Source: Luzula sylvatica
Lineage: Eukaryota; Streptophyta; Magnoliopsida; Poales; Juncaceae
Assembly (NCBI GenBank): GCA_946800325.1
Contig: OX326957.1
Location: 47,538,307 to 47,602,306 of the forward strand
Length of the DNA stretch: 64,000 nucleotides
Direction: 5' to 3'
Under the pieces are notes generated by a model. It was not told the origin of the DNA and did not search any database. It saw nothing but the letters and a program-made list of their open reading frames with translations. The stretch's first letter is position 1. Every line of letters starts with the position of its first letter. The position numbers and the translations under genes were made by a program. Of this stretch, positions 39,222-51,100 are shown piece by piece.

Positions 39222-41789
39222 TTATTTTCTTGGGAAAATGGTGTAATAAGTTTGAAGGCACCCAAAAAGCAACAAGAAAGAGGCAGTGAACACGGAGATA
39301 CCGGTCCACGGACTGTTGCAGTACATGTGTCTGAACGAGGTCCAGTTACGACGCAAGTGCGATGCAGAATAATCCATCATATCCTCTATCACCGGTGCAT
39401 AGAAGTTATTCGAGGCATCCACACCGGTGATCCCCACCGACTCGCCTAACGAATTGATGAAAGCAATGGCAGCATCATCAGACACCAGTTTGTTGTTCAG
39501 AACATTGAACTTCTGAAGTACCGCAATATCCTCCTTCGTGTTAATCAACGAATCCATAAGATATAAATAGCCGCTAACTACATAGCAGCCTTTCGAAACT
39601 CCAATTGTCATCTCGTATGATAGCATATTTGCCATGTATGACATATTTTCGGAATCTAATAAAAGAGTTGGAATTTCGAGGAAACCGTTCTCAAAACTTA
39701 CGTCGAACATATTCCAGAACTTTGTCTTCCTTTTGAATTTTAGGCCCGACTCGTATAATTCGGTAGCAGACGGGATCACTGAAAATTTTCTGGCCTCCCC
39801 CTGTTGAAATAGTCATCCATATTAAGTAATCATTATTATTATTAGAATGATGAATTGTAACTAAATCGTATACATTAATTTTGACCGTAACTATCTTACG
39901 CGAGGATGGAGAAGTTGGAGGAAATTTCTTGGAGGCGGAGCCAATAGAGGGGGCTTCGTCATGATGACAGGCTGTTGAGCTAGCTGGAAGGAAAGAAATA
40001 ATCGAATTTTCAATCGTCATCACAGTCAGAATTACATATAGCAGAAAAGATGCTCCAAGAAGTTCTAAAATGGACGAGTTATTTTAAGAGCTTACCTTTG
40101 ATTTTGCATTTTATCTTTCGTTCTGGAACAATACTGTAATACAATATTTGTCCGAATCTTTTCCTATTTATTAAATGAATTTTGATAGAATTTCACCATT
40201 CTTAACTCAAAATAAATAATTTCTTTTTTACATTGAACTTCTGAATTTTTTTAGTTTAATATTTTTATAATTTTATAAAGTAATATTTATGACAAAATTT
40301 AATAATTGCTGTCAGATTTTTTTTTTTTGTATTTGATTTTTTTAGTAAATAATATAATTATAATAATCGTTTGAGTATCCGAAAGTAATTGTATTCGATA
40401 ATATCCGGACCGTATTTGTATTCGTATATTATCCGAACCGTATCTGGTTACTATTTGTATTCGTATTTGTATCCGAAAAAATTAAACGAATACGAATACG
40501 AATGACCATTATCCATCCGTATCCACTCCGTTTACAACCCTATATATAACCAAACTAAATGAATAAATATAAATAGTTTGAACTTAAATAACTAAATAGC
40601 AGAAAATTTGTTTACGAACCTGCATCTCTTGTCGGGCAATCCAAGATTTGAACCAAGACAATAAACCTCGGCTCCGACGTGTCCATACCCGTGCCGGGGT
40701 AGGCAGCACGTTCCAACCATAATAAAGGTCGAGGAGGTGGTGAATCTGATCTACCTTGGTGATACCGGGGGACAAACCGTTCTTCCAAAATTGTGTCCGT
40801 CGAAATATCTTGCCGAGATCAGGCGCTTCTACAACACCATACTGTGCAGCTATTTTCGCCTTAGAATAGTTCCACACTTTAAATAGGATGAAGAAAGGAA
40901 CTTGATTTTCCACCAAGAGAAAATCTGAGAAGAAATTTGGCAATAATAATTTTGTCCGGTTTTCGTCCGTAATGTTCTTGGGCATCTCGCCCGCAATCGA
41001 TTCGGGTGGGTCTCCCTCAGCATCCTTTTCGCTCTGCCCGCCCATTGCAAACCATTCGGACTGCTCACCCTCCGCATCCCTTTCAGTCAGCTCGTCCTCT
41101 GCAGGGTTTTTGGATTCGGCATTCCCAAACGTATCGGAAAACAACAAAGATAAAATGAATATGCTATCGACTAACAAGATCTGTACAAACTGGTCACTAG
41201 ATAAGCCAACATCCCTTTGGTAGCATCCTCGCGCCATTTCCTCCCGATCTTTGATGTATTTAATACAGTCTCGTAGATCTTCTGAGGATTCATCCGTAAA
41301 CAACGATAGCAAAGACCACTTTCCATCTTCTAAGAATTGATAGATTATCTTTCCCCTGTAGACGGGGCCGATAGATATGAATCGGGGCTGATATAACGAG
41401 CTATTATTTTCTAAAATAAATGGGGGCACGATTGATATGATCTCCTTGTCGATTTGAGTACACTTTGATTTTATCGTCTCTCTCACCACCGCCACCAAAT
41501 TGTCAACGGATTTGGTTCCGGATCCTTCTGGTTCGGATAGTTCGCCTTGGATTACCTCCTCGACGGAAGTTGACTTTTCTCCTTCAAGCCTCGATCTCAT
41601 GGTGGCCTCGAAATCTTTAACGGGTATGATCAGGGTTTCTTCTAGTTCAAACGGCACTTCTTTTGAGATTTGGACTGTGATGGATACGTTCTTGACGGCC
41701 CAAGCAGAATTCTCTCTTTGAAACCTCGACCTTATTGCAGCCTCCAAATCATCAATGGGTAAGGTTACGTGTCCTTCTGGTCGGGACAT
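39222..41789 (-). CDS. DUF247 (UPF0481) family membrane protein, three exons
   Basis: Exons 40620-41789, 39900-39983 and 39222-39800 join in phase 0 to give 610 residues. The start is the ATG of MSRPEGHV; an in-frame CTG upstream is not needed. After a long acidic N-terminus the DUF247 body begins near IISIVPPFILEN, with SSLYQPRFISIGPVYRG, EDLRDCIKYIKDREEMARGCY, LLLPNFFSDFLLVENQVPFFIL and, in the last exon, IPSATELYESGLKFKRK. The C-terminus carries one membrane segment (ISVFTASFLLLFGCLQTYY). An insert between the two halves of the domain holds a short acidic repeat (AEGEQSEW, GGQSEKDAEGDP). DUF247 proteins are plant-specific; some grass members act in self-incompatibility, but the role here is unknown. 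The first intron contains a hAT-like fragment near 40340-40542. Confidence 0.87.
40340..40542. mobile_element. hAT-like transposon end fragment in the DUF247 intron
   Basis: Repeated ATCCGAACCGTAT-type motifs end with CCGTTTACAACCCTA, the complement of a TAGGG-type hAT terminus. The motif style matches the complete element at 50402-50991. No matching left terminus is found. Confidence 0.5.
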
Positions 41790-42491
41790 GTTAATCTGGT
41801 TGTGGTTTTTTTCAGTTTGCAAGAGTAACTTATTGTTATGGTTATTTGGCGGCTTTCATGTGTGTGTCATATTGGATGGTGGCTTAGATTACGTAATTGC
41901 CTGAAGATTTAAATATTACCCAATCTTTGGCATTTCTTTTTCAATTAAGCCAGTTGGCTACCAAATGACCCAAATTAATCTTATTGTTATAATTTTGAAG
42001 TAATTTCCTGCGCATGTACGATGGACATGAATATGATTGATGAAACATATTAAAGAGGGAAACAAATCAAAGACTTCACATCTTGAATTTTATTATTAGG
42101 ACGGCGGATAATTTATGATAGAAATGTAGTTTGTGTCAAAAGAACAAAAAATTACATTTCTTGCCCCCAGCCCAGCCCGCGGTCCATATGACCCACATAC
42201 AATAAAAGAAACATAATCCTAATCCTAATTAAGATAATTTATCGAGCGGAATAACGTGGGTGGGTGGGTGGGTGGGTTTGTGTGTGGTGGGGGGTAAATA
42301 TGATCATTTGTGTCGGATTTAGATTACCCCTTCCTAATTAATGGTACGGGACAAAATCCATCACTGATTACAAGATTAAATAATTTTAATAATTTGTGTT
42401 AATTATAAGGAAGGTTACAAGATAATTTGGTTTGATTAGAAGGGTAAATACGATGATTTGTGTTAATTTATATTAATATGTGTTAATTAGT
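41790..42491. other. intergenic upstream of the DUF247 gene
   Basis: No coding exon. Contains a G-rich run (GTGGGTGGGTGGGTGGGTGGG, about 42256-42276, then GGTGGGGGG) with quadruplex-forming potential. The promoter of the DUF247 gene should lie just above 41789. Confidence 0.5.
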
Positions 42492-42750
42492 CACTACAAC
42501 ATAATAAGACATCTGGAGCGAGTAGACCCGCTCCCGATAAGGAAAACCGCCCCAAATACTATTACCGTGGGGTACTCGTCCCTGATGATAACGGTGATAC
42601 TCTTATTCAGTGTATGCCTGACCCAGAAGAGTATTATCGTCGGTTCTTACATCAGTGTCGGCCTGCCACAAAAGACTATCACGGTCCGACCGACGAACTG
42701 TTATGGATGGCCCGACCCAGATACTTACGGACGGCCAGATTTTGAATAAC
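42492..42750. mobile_element. CACTA-like terminus with subterminal repeats
   Basis: CACTACAACA begins at 42492, followed by GC-richer sequence with repeated short motifs such as GACCGA and CGGACGGCC. This resembles the start of a CACTA element. Another CACTA-like end (TGTTGTAGTG, to 44789) lies 2.3 kb away in the right orientation, but its subterminal sequence (GCTATAGC and GCTTTAGCTA motifs) is different and the flanks do not match, so the two need not belong together. Confidence 0.5.
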
Positions 42751-43306
42751 TAATGTGTATCCCTCGCTCGTTTCGGTACAAGTTTGAAGTTTTTTAAATA
42801 TAATAAATATTTTTTGTACTTAAAGTAATGTTAATGAGTTAAATGATCTTATTTTTTAATATAGGTGAATGTCCGATATCTATTAGTTTGTTGGATTTTC
42901 AATGTTACTAAAAATTAAATTGTATTATAGTTATTATCTTTTAGATAATAAATAAAGATGAACAACGTTTTCTTCTTTTAAAAATCACTTATCACTTATA
43001 CGTTATAATTTTATAGTGTACAATCACTTCCAGCAAAAATACAATGAAACAACATATAATTCTTTTTCATAAATATATGTTTCTTAATGATTACATGTTC
43101 TAAAAAAGGCACGATGATTATTTTGGTTTTTCGAGAGACGTGCAAATATATCGTGGATAAACATAAATTCAAATCAAAGTTTTCATTAATCAATTATACT
43201 TATGTAATAAAATGTATTTCATATAAGTTATCTTCTGTTAAATTATTAAATTCTTATTTGGTTCAATCTATATGTAATCGTTAAATTCATATTTGTTAAA
43301 TCTTAT

Positions 43307-43307
<1 letters not shown>

Positions 43308-43386
<79 letters not shown>
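43308..43386. repeat. (TAA)n microsatellite
   Basis: About 26 TAA triplets. They produce a false poly-Tyr frame on the minus strand. Confidence 0.98.
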
Positions 43387-43689
43387 TAACTCTAGACATA
43401 TTATAGGATATTATGTTGACAACACTACGATGTAATTGTATTAAAAATATTGTAGACAAATAATTTTGTATTTTGTATTTTGTATTTTTTTTATGACCAT
43501 GACACTTTCGAATAATTGATTTTTATTATGTATATAGTATGTGTGATGTTTTCAAAATTTATGATGATTCACTATCCAAAATACACATATAAGTATGTAC
43601 CGAAAAACAAAAATCGTTTAAATGTTAGTCACTTGGACCAAATAATAATATGGGTCGAAATGTACTAATATTATGATATGTTTCACAGT

Positions 43690-43717
43690 CAGTGACGGAT
43701 CTTATCCCAAATCAATT

Positions 43718-43751
<34 letters not shown>

Positions 43752-43960
43752 GGGCTTATTGTGAAAAAATTTCAAATTTTTTTGGAGGGACGGTAGTACA
43801 TAATTTTCCAGTTATATCGTAAAATACACTGGCATAATCATATATATATACTACCGCTCAAAAATTTAGGAGGGAACAACTGTCCTCTAATCTCTTAATA
43901 GATTCGTAATTGCTCATAATTGAGAAATATGAAATGTACCATAGAAAATCAACAAAAATT
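43690..43960. mobile_element. transposon fragment starting AGTGACGGATCTT
   Basis: The sequence begins AGTGACGGATCTTATCC, followed by a run of about 28 G residues (43723-43750). A related start, AGCGACGGATCTTGAC with its own G-run, occurs at 44791-44885. The two look like copies of one repeat family. Their far ends are not defined. Confidence 0.4.
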
Positions 43961-44479
43961 GATATATGAAAAAGAAAAAAAAAAACGAGCAAAAATAAAG
44001 TTTAGAGAATCAAACCGGTGACCTCCCATTTAGTCACAGGGATTTTATATTTTAGTTAGAGGGACACGTGTCGGCTGCAGTAAAGTTTCACCAACATTGG
44101 ATGTAAGAAGAATGTGTGCTAATTATTTTGTACAAAGTTAAATAAGCATGAGCAAAATTGTTTTTAATTTCATAAACTAATAATTGTTTTTTTTTTTTGC
44201 AGAACAAAGTTTGTTGCAAGGTTTGCGGAGCATGATACGCTAGATCACGAGGATTACAGTTATTATTGTTTAATTTATATGAATTGGACAAATTCATGTG
44301 AAAACAGACAATTAGTTCGTATAGTTAAGTTTATGCGCGAAATGATTATATAAATGAATTATACAAACGATTAAATTTGTATGTCAATTATTTATCATTT
44401 TATTATTTGTGATTTGTAATTTGTAATTGAAATTGAATTTGCAACAAAAGAATGAAAATCTGCCCCCAAATGTCCCTGT

Positions 44480-44789
44480 TACAAGATTTGTTTGAAAAAC
44501 CACCAACAACGTGCGATTGTTATTGGTCTAGCATAATAGCAAGGGGATGCAAGGCAATAGCAACGAGCTCGGAGAGGTGACCTCGATCTATTGCCGGTTG
44601 CTTTAATAGTCAGCGGCAGCTAAAAATATTTTACAGCGATCGACGGTAGCAAAAGGTGATTTTTAGTTACGAGGACTATAGCAACAAGGGCTTTAGCTAT
44701 CGTGTACGTCGCTATAGCGCTTTAGCTACTGTTTTGACATAAATAGCCAATGTATTGCCTTGTCGTTATAGTCCCGATTTGTTGTAGTG
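44480..44789. mobile_element. CACTA-like right end with GCTATAGC subterminal motifs
   Basis: Repeated GCAATAGCAACG, GGCTTTAGCTAT and GCTATAGCGCTTTAGCTA motifs lead up to TGTTGTAGTG at 44780-44789, the complement of a CACTACAACA terminus. There is no transposase. See the entry at 42492 for the possible but unproven partner. Confidence 0.5.
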
Positions 44790-45327
44790 TAGCGACGGAT
44801 CTTGACAAGATGTTTTGCGGGGGCAATATTAAAGATTAACTCTGAAATTACACTGCACGATTCTTTAGGGGGGGGGGGGGGAATAGTAAAATTTACATTG
44901 TTATACTGATAAAATAAATCGAATCACTAGATATATACACCGATCGACTAATATCTTGAGAAGGCGACTGTCCCCGTCCCCCCTTCGGTCCCTACTAATC
45001 CGGTCCCTACTAAGATATGCCCATGTTGTAGTGGCGTGTCAATAAACGGAAGTCACCAGATTAAGAAAGATATGTTGTCCGATGAAGAACTTAGGGACAT
45101 GATTTAAAAAGTTTACGTGGTTTCTTGAGGGGGGGAAACACTCACGTGATTTCTTTCGGGAGCAGATAGACGTGCATAATTATACATATTAATAGATAAT
45201 GTTTATATTTTTATTTTATTTTTGTGAATTTAATAAAAATAGAGTTGGAATCCAAAATTTTGAGATATTATATTAAAGCACCAAAAATAGATGATATCAT
45301 GATACATGCTCGTTCATTAATCATATG

Positions 45328-45833
45328 CTATGTTGCACGGATACGGATACGTCCGATACGATACGGATACGACGATACGGCAATTTTCAAAAAATCACGG
45401 ATACGGATACGGCTATATAATTATTAATTTAATAGATTTATATTATATATAATTAATAAATAAGTAAAAATTAAATAATAAATTAATAATATTTTTAAAT
45501 TAAATACAAGTATCATAAAACTATCATAAACTTGTTCTAAAAATATTTTAGAACTAATCTAGAAGTATCCTATATAATTTATTTAAAAATATTATGGGCC
45601 AAAATATATAATGGGCCGAAGTATCATAAATTGAGTATCCCAGCCGTATCATGGACGTATCATCAGCCGTATCATGACATATCCCCGCCGTATCGAAAAA
45701 ATAAATATTAAAATTTTCGGATACGTCACGTGACGTATCCGATACGTATCCGAGCCGTATCGCACCCGTATCCGTATCGGATACGTGTATCCTCAGGATA
45801 CTTTTGCATTTTTCAAATATCCGCGTAACATAG
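45328..45833. mobile_element. hAT-type MITE with exact 8-bp target duplication
   Basis: The left end CTATGTTGCACGGATAC and the complement of the right end, CTATGTTACGCGGATA, are inverted termini. ATCATATG flanks both sides exactly (45320-45327 and 45834-45841). Inverted GGATACGGATACG and CGTATCCGTATCC clusters flank an AT-only centre. A second member of the family lies at 50359-51100. Confidence 0.88.
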
Positions 45834-47657
45834 ATCATATGATGATGTCTATAATTTGTGACACTTAACAAGACTTACACTGAAAATATAATTTAAGATC
45901 GTGTACCTTTTTAAAAATCTTGATTCAATGCAGGTTTTTAAAATCCTGGAATGGGGGAACTTTACATTAGGGTTTGAAAAATCTTAATACTTTTTGGATC
46001 ATTAAAATGTGATATATAAAAATATTTTATGAATGAAAGAAACTAATATTGTTCTTAAATATGTTATTATTGCATTATAAAAAGAAATATTCATAGACTA
46101 CTGCAGTCAAACCAATGATATATACAATAGAGATCAATATCATGCACGGTGGTGTGATCCGACCACATGGGAATTATGGTGAATCGGAATTAAAAAAAAA
46201 TTGATAGATTGTTAAAATCTTATTCCTTGTGATTTGAATTCGACTATTAGTGCTTTTTTTAGAATCTTATTCCATTATTTGTAACTCATTTAAATAAAAT
46301 CATTTTTTTTATTTCTCCAATCAAAACTTTGTTCTTGTTGATTTTAAGTTTTAACTCGCCTTGAACTACTCTCTTCCTCCATGTATCTATAGAGTATCAA
46401 TGTATCATTCCAATTTAGCGGGAAAACAAAAAATATAACAGTCGAATTTAATTGAGACATGATGGTGTTAATTACTATTGTTGAAATTAATTGAGAGTTA
46501 ATTATTCAGTACGATTCAGGTTTATTGTTGAAATTAATTGAGAGTCGAATTATTCAGTACTTAACTTAAGATTGTTAAATAAATAAAAAAGCCGTGGTAT
46601 TGGAGAGCACTCCTCTTGAGCAATATCAAATAGCTGAGCCATTGTCCCTGAAAATACATATTCAAATATTCAAATTATTTATCGTTACATGATAATTCAA
46701 AGTTACTTAACAATGTCAAGTTCGATATCGATTACCAAAATGTATACTCAATTTCAAATAATAAATATTTTCATAAAAAATCACAGATCAAAGTTGAGAT
46801 TACTTACCAATATTCATTGCTGGCGGGAGGGCGAATTGTATCATGAGCACATACTGGTACAACGGGTCTTGAGTCAAGAAACCAAATTGGTGCGCTAATT
46901 TTACGACACCAATTCCAATTATAGGAAGGATTACGTATCGCACTATTATTATCGACATTACTGCTGTTGGATTTATTACCGACTTCTTTAAACCTGCTCA
47001 ACAATTTAAAATTTTATTTACTTTATTAATTATGAATTTATGATGATGAATTAAAATAAAGTATAGTCGTAATTCGTAGCTACCTTGTGTAAGGTTACCT
47101 CCTAGAATGAGCGTAATGCACGATACCGTTGCATCTCTGCATTAGCACGATAAGAAAGTTACTGCTTTTGATTTTTTTTTCAATATATTTGTATATTCTT
47201 GTATAATGCGTGTACACGATTTCATCTATATTAATTTTTTTAGTATGCGAATATACGACTTTAAATAAATATATAATTAGTGATATTTTGATACAAGATA
47301 TCTCACCCTAGAAGGCTGATGGAATCTTGAACTACTCTTAAGAGGAGCATTGTCTCCAATTATCAGAGATTTTAGCCATGGTATTGCTCCAATTACAAAC
47401 CCTACAATCTAAATAAAAAATGAAAAAAACTATGTTACCCCTAAATTTATTAAACAATCGGAATTTAACTATATGATGGCACGATTAATAACGTTTGATG
47501 GGGATATCAATTTCAGTATGGACTTTAGTAATTATATGATGGCACGATTAATAACGTTTGTATTATTAAAATTAAAATGAAATTTAAGTACAGTTGATAG
47601 AGTTGGTGGAGCTAATAATTCTTCAATAATTTTGTGTGAACCGTTTTTCAGTCTTGC

Positions 47658-48643
47658 CAGGGCCGGTCCATAGTTTTCAAGTACCCAAAGCCAAATTGAA
47701 AAGTGGACCCGTAAATTAATTAACTTACTAAAAAATATCATATATATAATTAAAAAATTATTACATTACTTTTACCTTAAAAAAATTAAATACATAAATC
47801 CAAAACAACATACTATTATAAAATTTAACATAAATATTAATTTTCTCGCATTTTTCGAAAATAAAGTATCAAAAAAGTTGATATATATTTTAATATAGCG
47901 GACTCACTATAAAAAAAAATTATAAATAGCCACATAAAAGTTGTCTCTAGTGGTGTTCATTCGGTCGTTGAACCGAATAAACTGAATCGAATAAAATTCG
48001 AACCGAACCGAACCGTTTAACACTTGAACCGATTAAAAACCGACCCGAATAAATCAAAATGTTATTCGATTTATTCAGTTGAACCGAATAAGAAACATTA
48101 TAATTTTAAAATAAAAAAAAAATTCTAAAAAAATTTATATTTTATTTATCAAAAAAATATAAATTAATATTATAAAATATACTTATATTAATTTATATGA
48201 TTTTTGTTATATTTAAACATTAACATATTAAAAAATATATAAAAATGAGAAGATTGGGCTATTAAATTTAAACATTAACAACTTGTCTTTGATATGTTGT
48301 TACTTTAATTTTTATTTGGGCTCAAAATATGATGATTGAGATGTTGATATGATCTTTTTGAACTTTCCCGGTTTGTATAACTCTTTAATAGTCCCACATG
48401 AGTTAAATTAAGATGTGTTACTTAATGTTTTTTTATATAAGGGTCCTTCATGTTACCCTTAGTCTACACATAATGACTCTCAATGTTTTTGAAGAAGTGC
48501 GGACTTCGGTATACAAAAAATAGTACATTACTCATGTATGTATATATGTATATTGAAAAAAATATTGGACCCCCAAAAAAATAGTACATTACTCATGTAT
48601 GTATATCCTTGGATTCGCTGGCCTTATTGATGGGCCGGGCCTG
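47658..48643. mobile_element. hAT-like element in exon 6 of the PILS pseudogene
   Basis: The termini CAGGGCCGGTCC (left) and GGGCCGGGCCTG (right) are inverted repeats, and AGTCTTGC flanks both (47650-47657 and 48644-48651), an exact 8-bp target duplication. The 986-bp interior has no transposase; it includes sequence starting TAGTGGTGTTCATTCGG (about 47949) that looks like the end of another repeat. Removing the element and one duplication restores a continuous PILS exon with a good AG acceptor at 48676-48677. Confidence 0.9.
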
Positions 48644-48921
48644 AGTCTTGCCCATATGCTTTTTTTGCTGGCACTCTGAAATCCATTGGACAGTATAAGA
48701 GGCGATTCCTGAATTTAATGCACAAAAATACCAATTACATAAATATTTAAATTTCATTTTACTCAAATGGTTAAGAAATAAATGTTCTTTTCTCGATACG
48801 TCCTTTCAGAAAATTATTGTTCGGGAAAATTTCAATTAATTCTTACTAGATGATGGGGAACCTTCTCATCCATTGATTTTTCGGGTTCGGAGAGAACAGA
48901 TTCGTGATCGATATCTTCAAG

Positions 48922-49301
48922 GGGCCGTTTGGTTGAAGCTTTGAAATATGCATTGGAATATTATATGCCAAGGAATTCCATTCCATGGAATAGTATTCTA
49001 TGGCATATACAATAATTATGTTTGGTTGATGTGTATTTTTTTCCTACAAATTTAGAAACTATTTAAAATAAATAACTTTTTTGGAATAATTTTAGTTTTT
49101 AATATTAGAAGAGATAGTATGCCCATGGGAATAAAGAAAAGCCACCAATTTTGGTGGTAATTCTATTCCCATGAAATATGACCATGGGCATCGTGGATGA
49201 CGTTACTTTATTACCTGATGTCTGAACCAAACATGGGAATGGAATAAATTATGATGGATGCCAAGGCATAGTAATTTTAAAGCACGAACCAAACGCCCCC
49301 C
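48922..49301. mobile_element. MITE in exon 5 of the PILS pseudogene
   Basis: The left end GGGCCGTTTGGTT and the complement of the right end, GGGGGGCGTTTGGTT, are inverted termini of a 380-bp AT-rich element. AAG is present on both sides (48919-48921 and 49302-49304), a short target duplication. Excision on paper joins YERND to LEDIDHES in one frame, which shows the insertion lies in coding sequence. The terminus style is PIF/Harbinger-like. Confidence 0.85.
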
Positions 49302-50358
49302 AAGATCATTTCTCTCATATGAAAATGAATGCCTTTGCTCTATCGTGGCGGCGTTCTTTATCAATTTTGTTGTTCTCTTCATCAAACTGTACGTGTACGT
49401 CCAAATGTAGAAACCCCTTATCTGAAAATCAAAATTTTAAAATAAATATCGTACTAATGAATATGTAATAGACTTTGATTAGCTAGTAAGTTCCTATTTG
49501 CTGTGAAAATTTTCTTTAAATTGTTTAAAGAAAAAGTTGATCTGTTAATTTACCGCCATGGAGAATGAAACATAAGATAACCCTTTTGAGCGACAAATGC
49601 TCTTATCCCTTCCAAATGGATTTCCATCTTCATCGCAAACCGCTGGAACTAGTATCATTAACAAATTTCCCAAATTCCATGAAAAATAATTTGCGTCAAA
49701 AAACCATATTTCAAATTATATAGCAATGCAGAAAAGATTGAAAATTATACCGGCAGAGCATGAAGCGATGATCAGGCCTCTGAGATGTTTAGGCGGATTC
49801 AAGACCAGCACGGTAAGCCATCCAATTAATCCTCCGATTAGGAATATAATTCTAATATTCACTGGCATAAACCACCTAATTAACTCGAAATCGACGATTA
49901 GTTAGTTTGGTTAAACTATTAACATGAAACTTCCCTTAGAAATATTATTGATGTATAAACTATAATTAATATAACTTCTTTAAAACAATGGTAAGCAATT
50001 GAAATATTATTGATGTATAAACTATAAGTAATACGACTTCTTTAAAACAATGATAACCAATTGAGTATGAATGGAGTTTTCACAACCTAGTTTTAATTAT
50101 AGTTATATTAATCGATCATAAAGAAAATATATTTTTCTTTAAAACATTTTCACAAACTAGTTTTAATTGCATTGTGTTTATGTTATTAAATGGAGTTTTA
50201 TGCAATGGTTTACCATGAGATTACATCTTTGAGAGTGACAGTTTTAGCGAGGTTCGAAAATATTAGAGCTGGTGTAAAAACTGCATAAACCACCTAAAAT
50301 TGATCATAAAGAAAAATATATCATATTCGCGAATTTAACTAACAAGATAGGTTAACAC

Positions 50359-51100
50359 CTATGTTGCACGGATACTTCAAAAAATCGACCGGGCGTGTAC
50401 GTAGGGATGTCAATGGTGTGGATATTGCCCGAACCGACCCGAACCGTATCCGAAAAAATATCCGGATTCGAAAAAAATATCCGAATCCGAGTGGATCCGG
50501 ATATGGATCTGGTTGCTAATTTTAAGATCCGGAACCGGATTCGATATTCGGTTTTGGTGCGGGAACCGGATCCGTGTTCCGGATCCGGATATTTTTAGGA
50601 TCCGGATACTCGAAACTAGATTCGAGTATCCGAAACCGGATCCGGATACTCATATTACATATTATTTTATGTATTATATTTGATATTAGTTGAAAAATCA
50701 TATACAAATTAATGATTTGTAAGTGATTCAACTCACAATCGTAAAATTATGTTTAAATATAATCATATTTATCGTTCATATCACAAATTATATATATTTA
50801 TAGCTAAAAAATAAGTTACGTTATAATAACATAGTATCCGTTTTAATATCCGAAACAGAACCGTATCCGTATCCGACAATATCCGAACCATATCCGTATC
50901 CGTTTATTATCCGAACCGTATCCGGATCCGACAATATGGATATGGATCTGGTATGACCACTATCCGAACCGGATCCGAACCGTTGACACCCGGTGTACGT
51001 CATATATGTTTCCTAAATTATATGTAAAAATATTGTAACGCCGTCTGATACGGAAATACATATTGGATACGCTTCTCGCAGCCGTATTCGTGCAACACAG
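50359..51100. mobile_element. hAT-type MITE in PILS intron 1, itself hosting another hAT element
   Basis: The termini CTATGTTGCACGGATAC and, complemented, CTGTGTTGCACGAATAC match the element at 45328. GTTAACAC (50351-50358) and GTTAAAAC (51101-51108) form a target duplication with one mismatch. Most of the interior is the nested element at 50402-50991. Confidence 0.85.
50402..50991. mobile_element. hAT-like element nested inside the MITE
   Basis: It starts TAGGGATGTCAATGG and ends CGTTGACACCC, inverted TAGGG-type hAT termini. CGTGTACG (50394-50401) and GGTGTACG (50992-50999) flank it, an 8-bp duplication with one mismatch. The interior is packed with GGATCCGGAT and ATCCGAACC motifs in both orientations. 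There is no transposase. Confidence 0.85.

Noticed and set aside
43268..43459. Minus-strand poly-Tyr frame
   Set aside because: It is the (TAA)n microsatellite translated.
43990..44050. Possible tRNA-like B box on the minus strand (GGTTTGATTC)
   Set aside because: No A box at suitable spacing was found.
42492..44789. A single complete 2.3-kb CACTA element
   Set aside because: The two ends share only the terminal CACTACAACA; subterminal motifs differ and the 3-bp flanks do not match.
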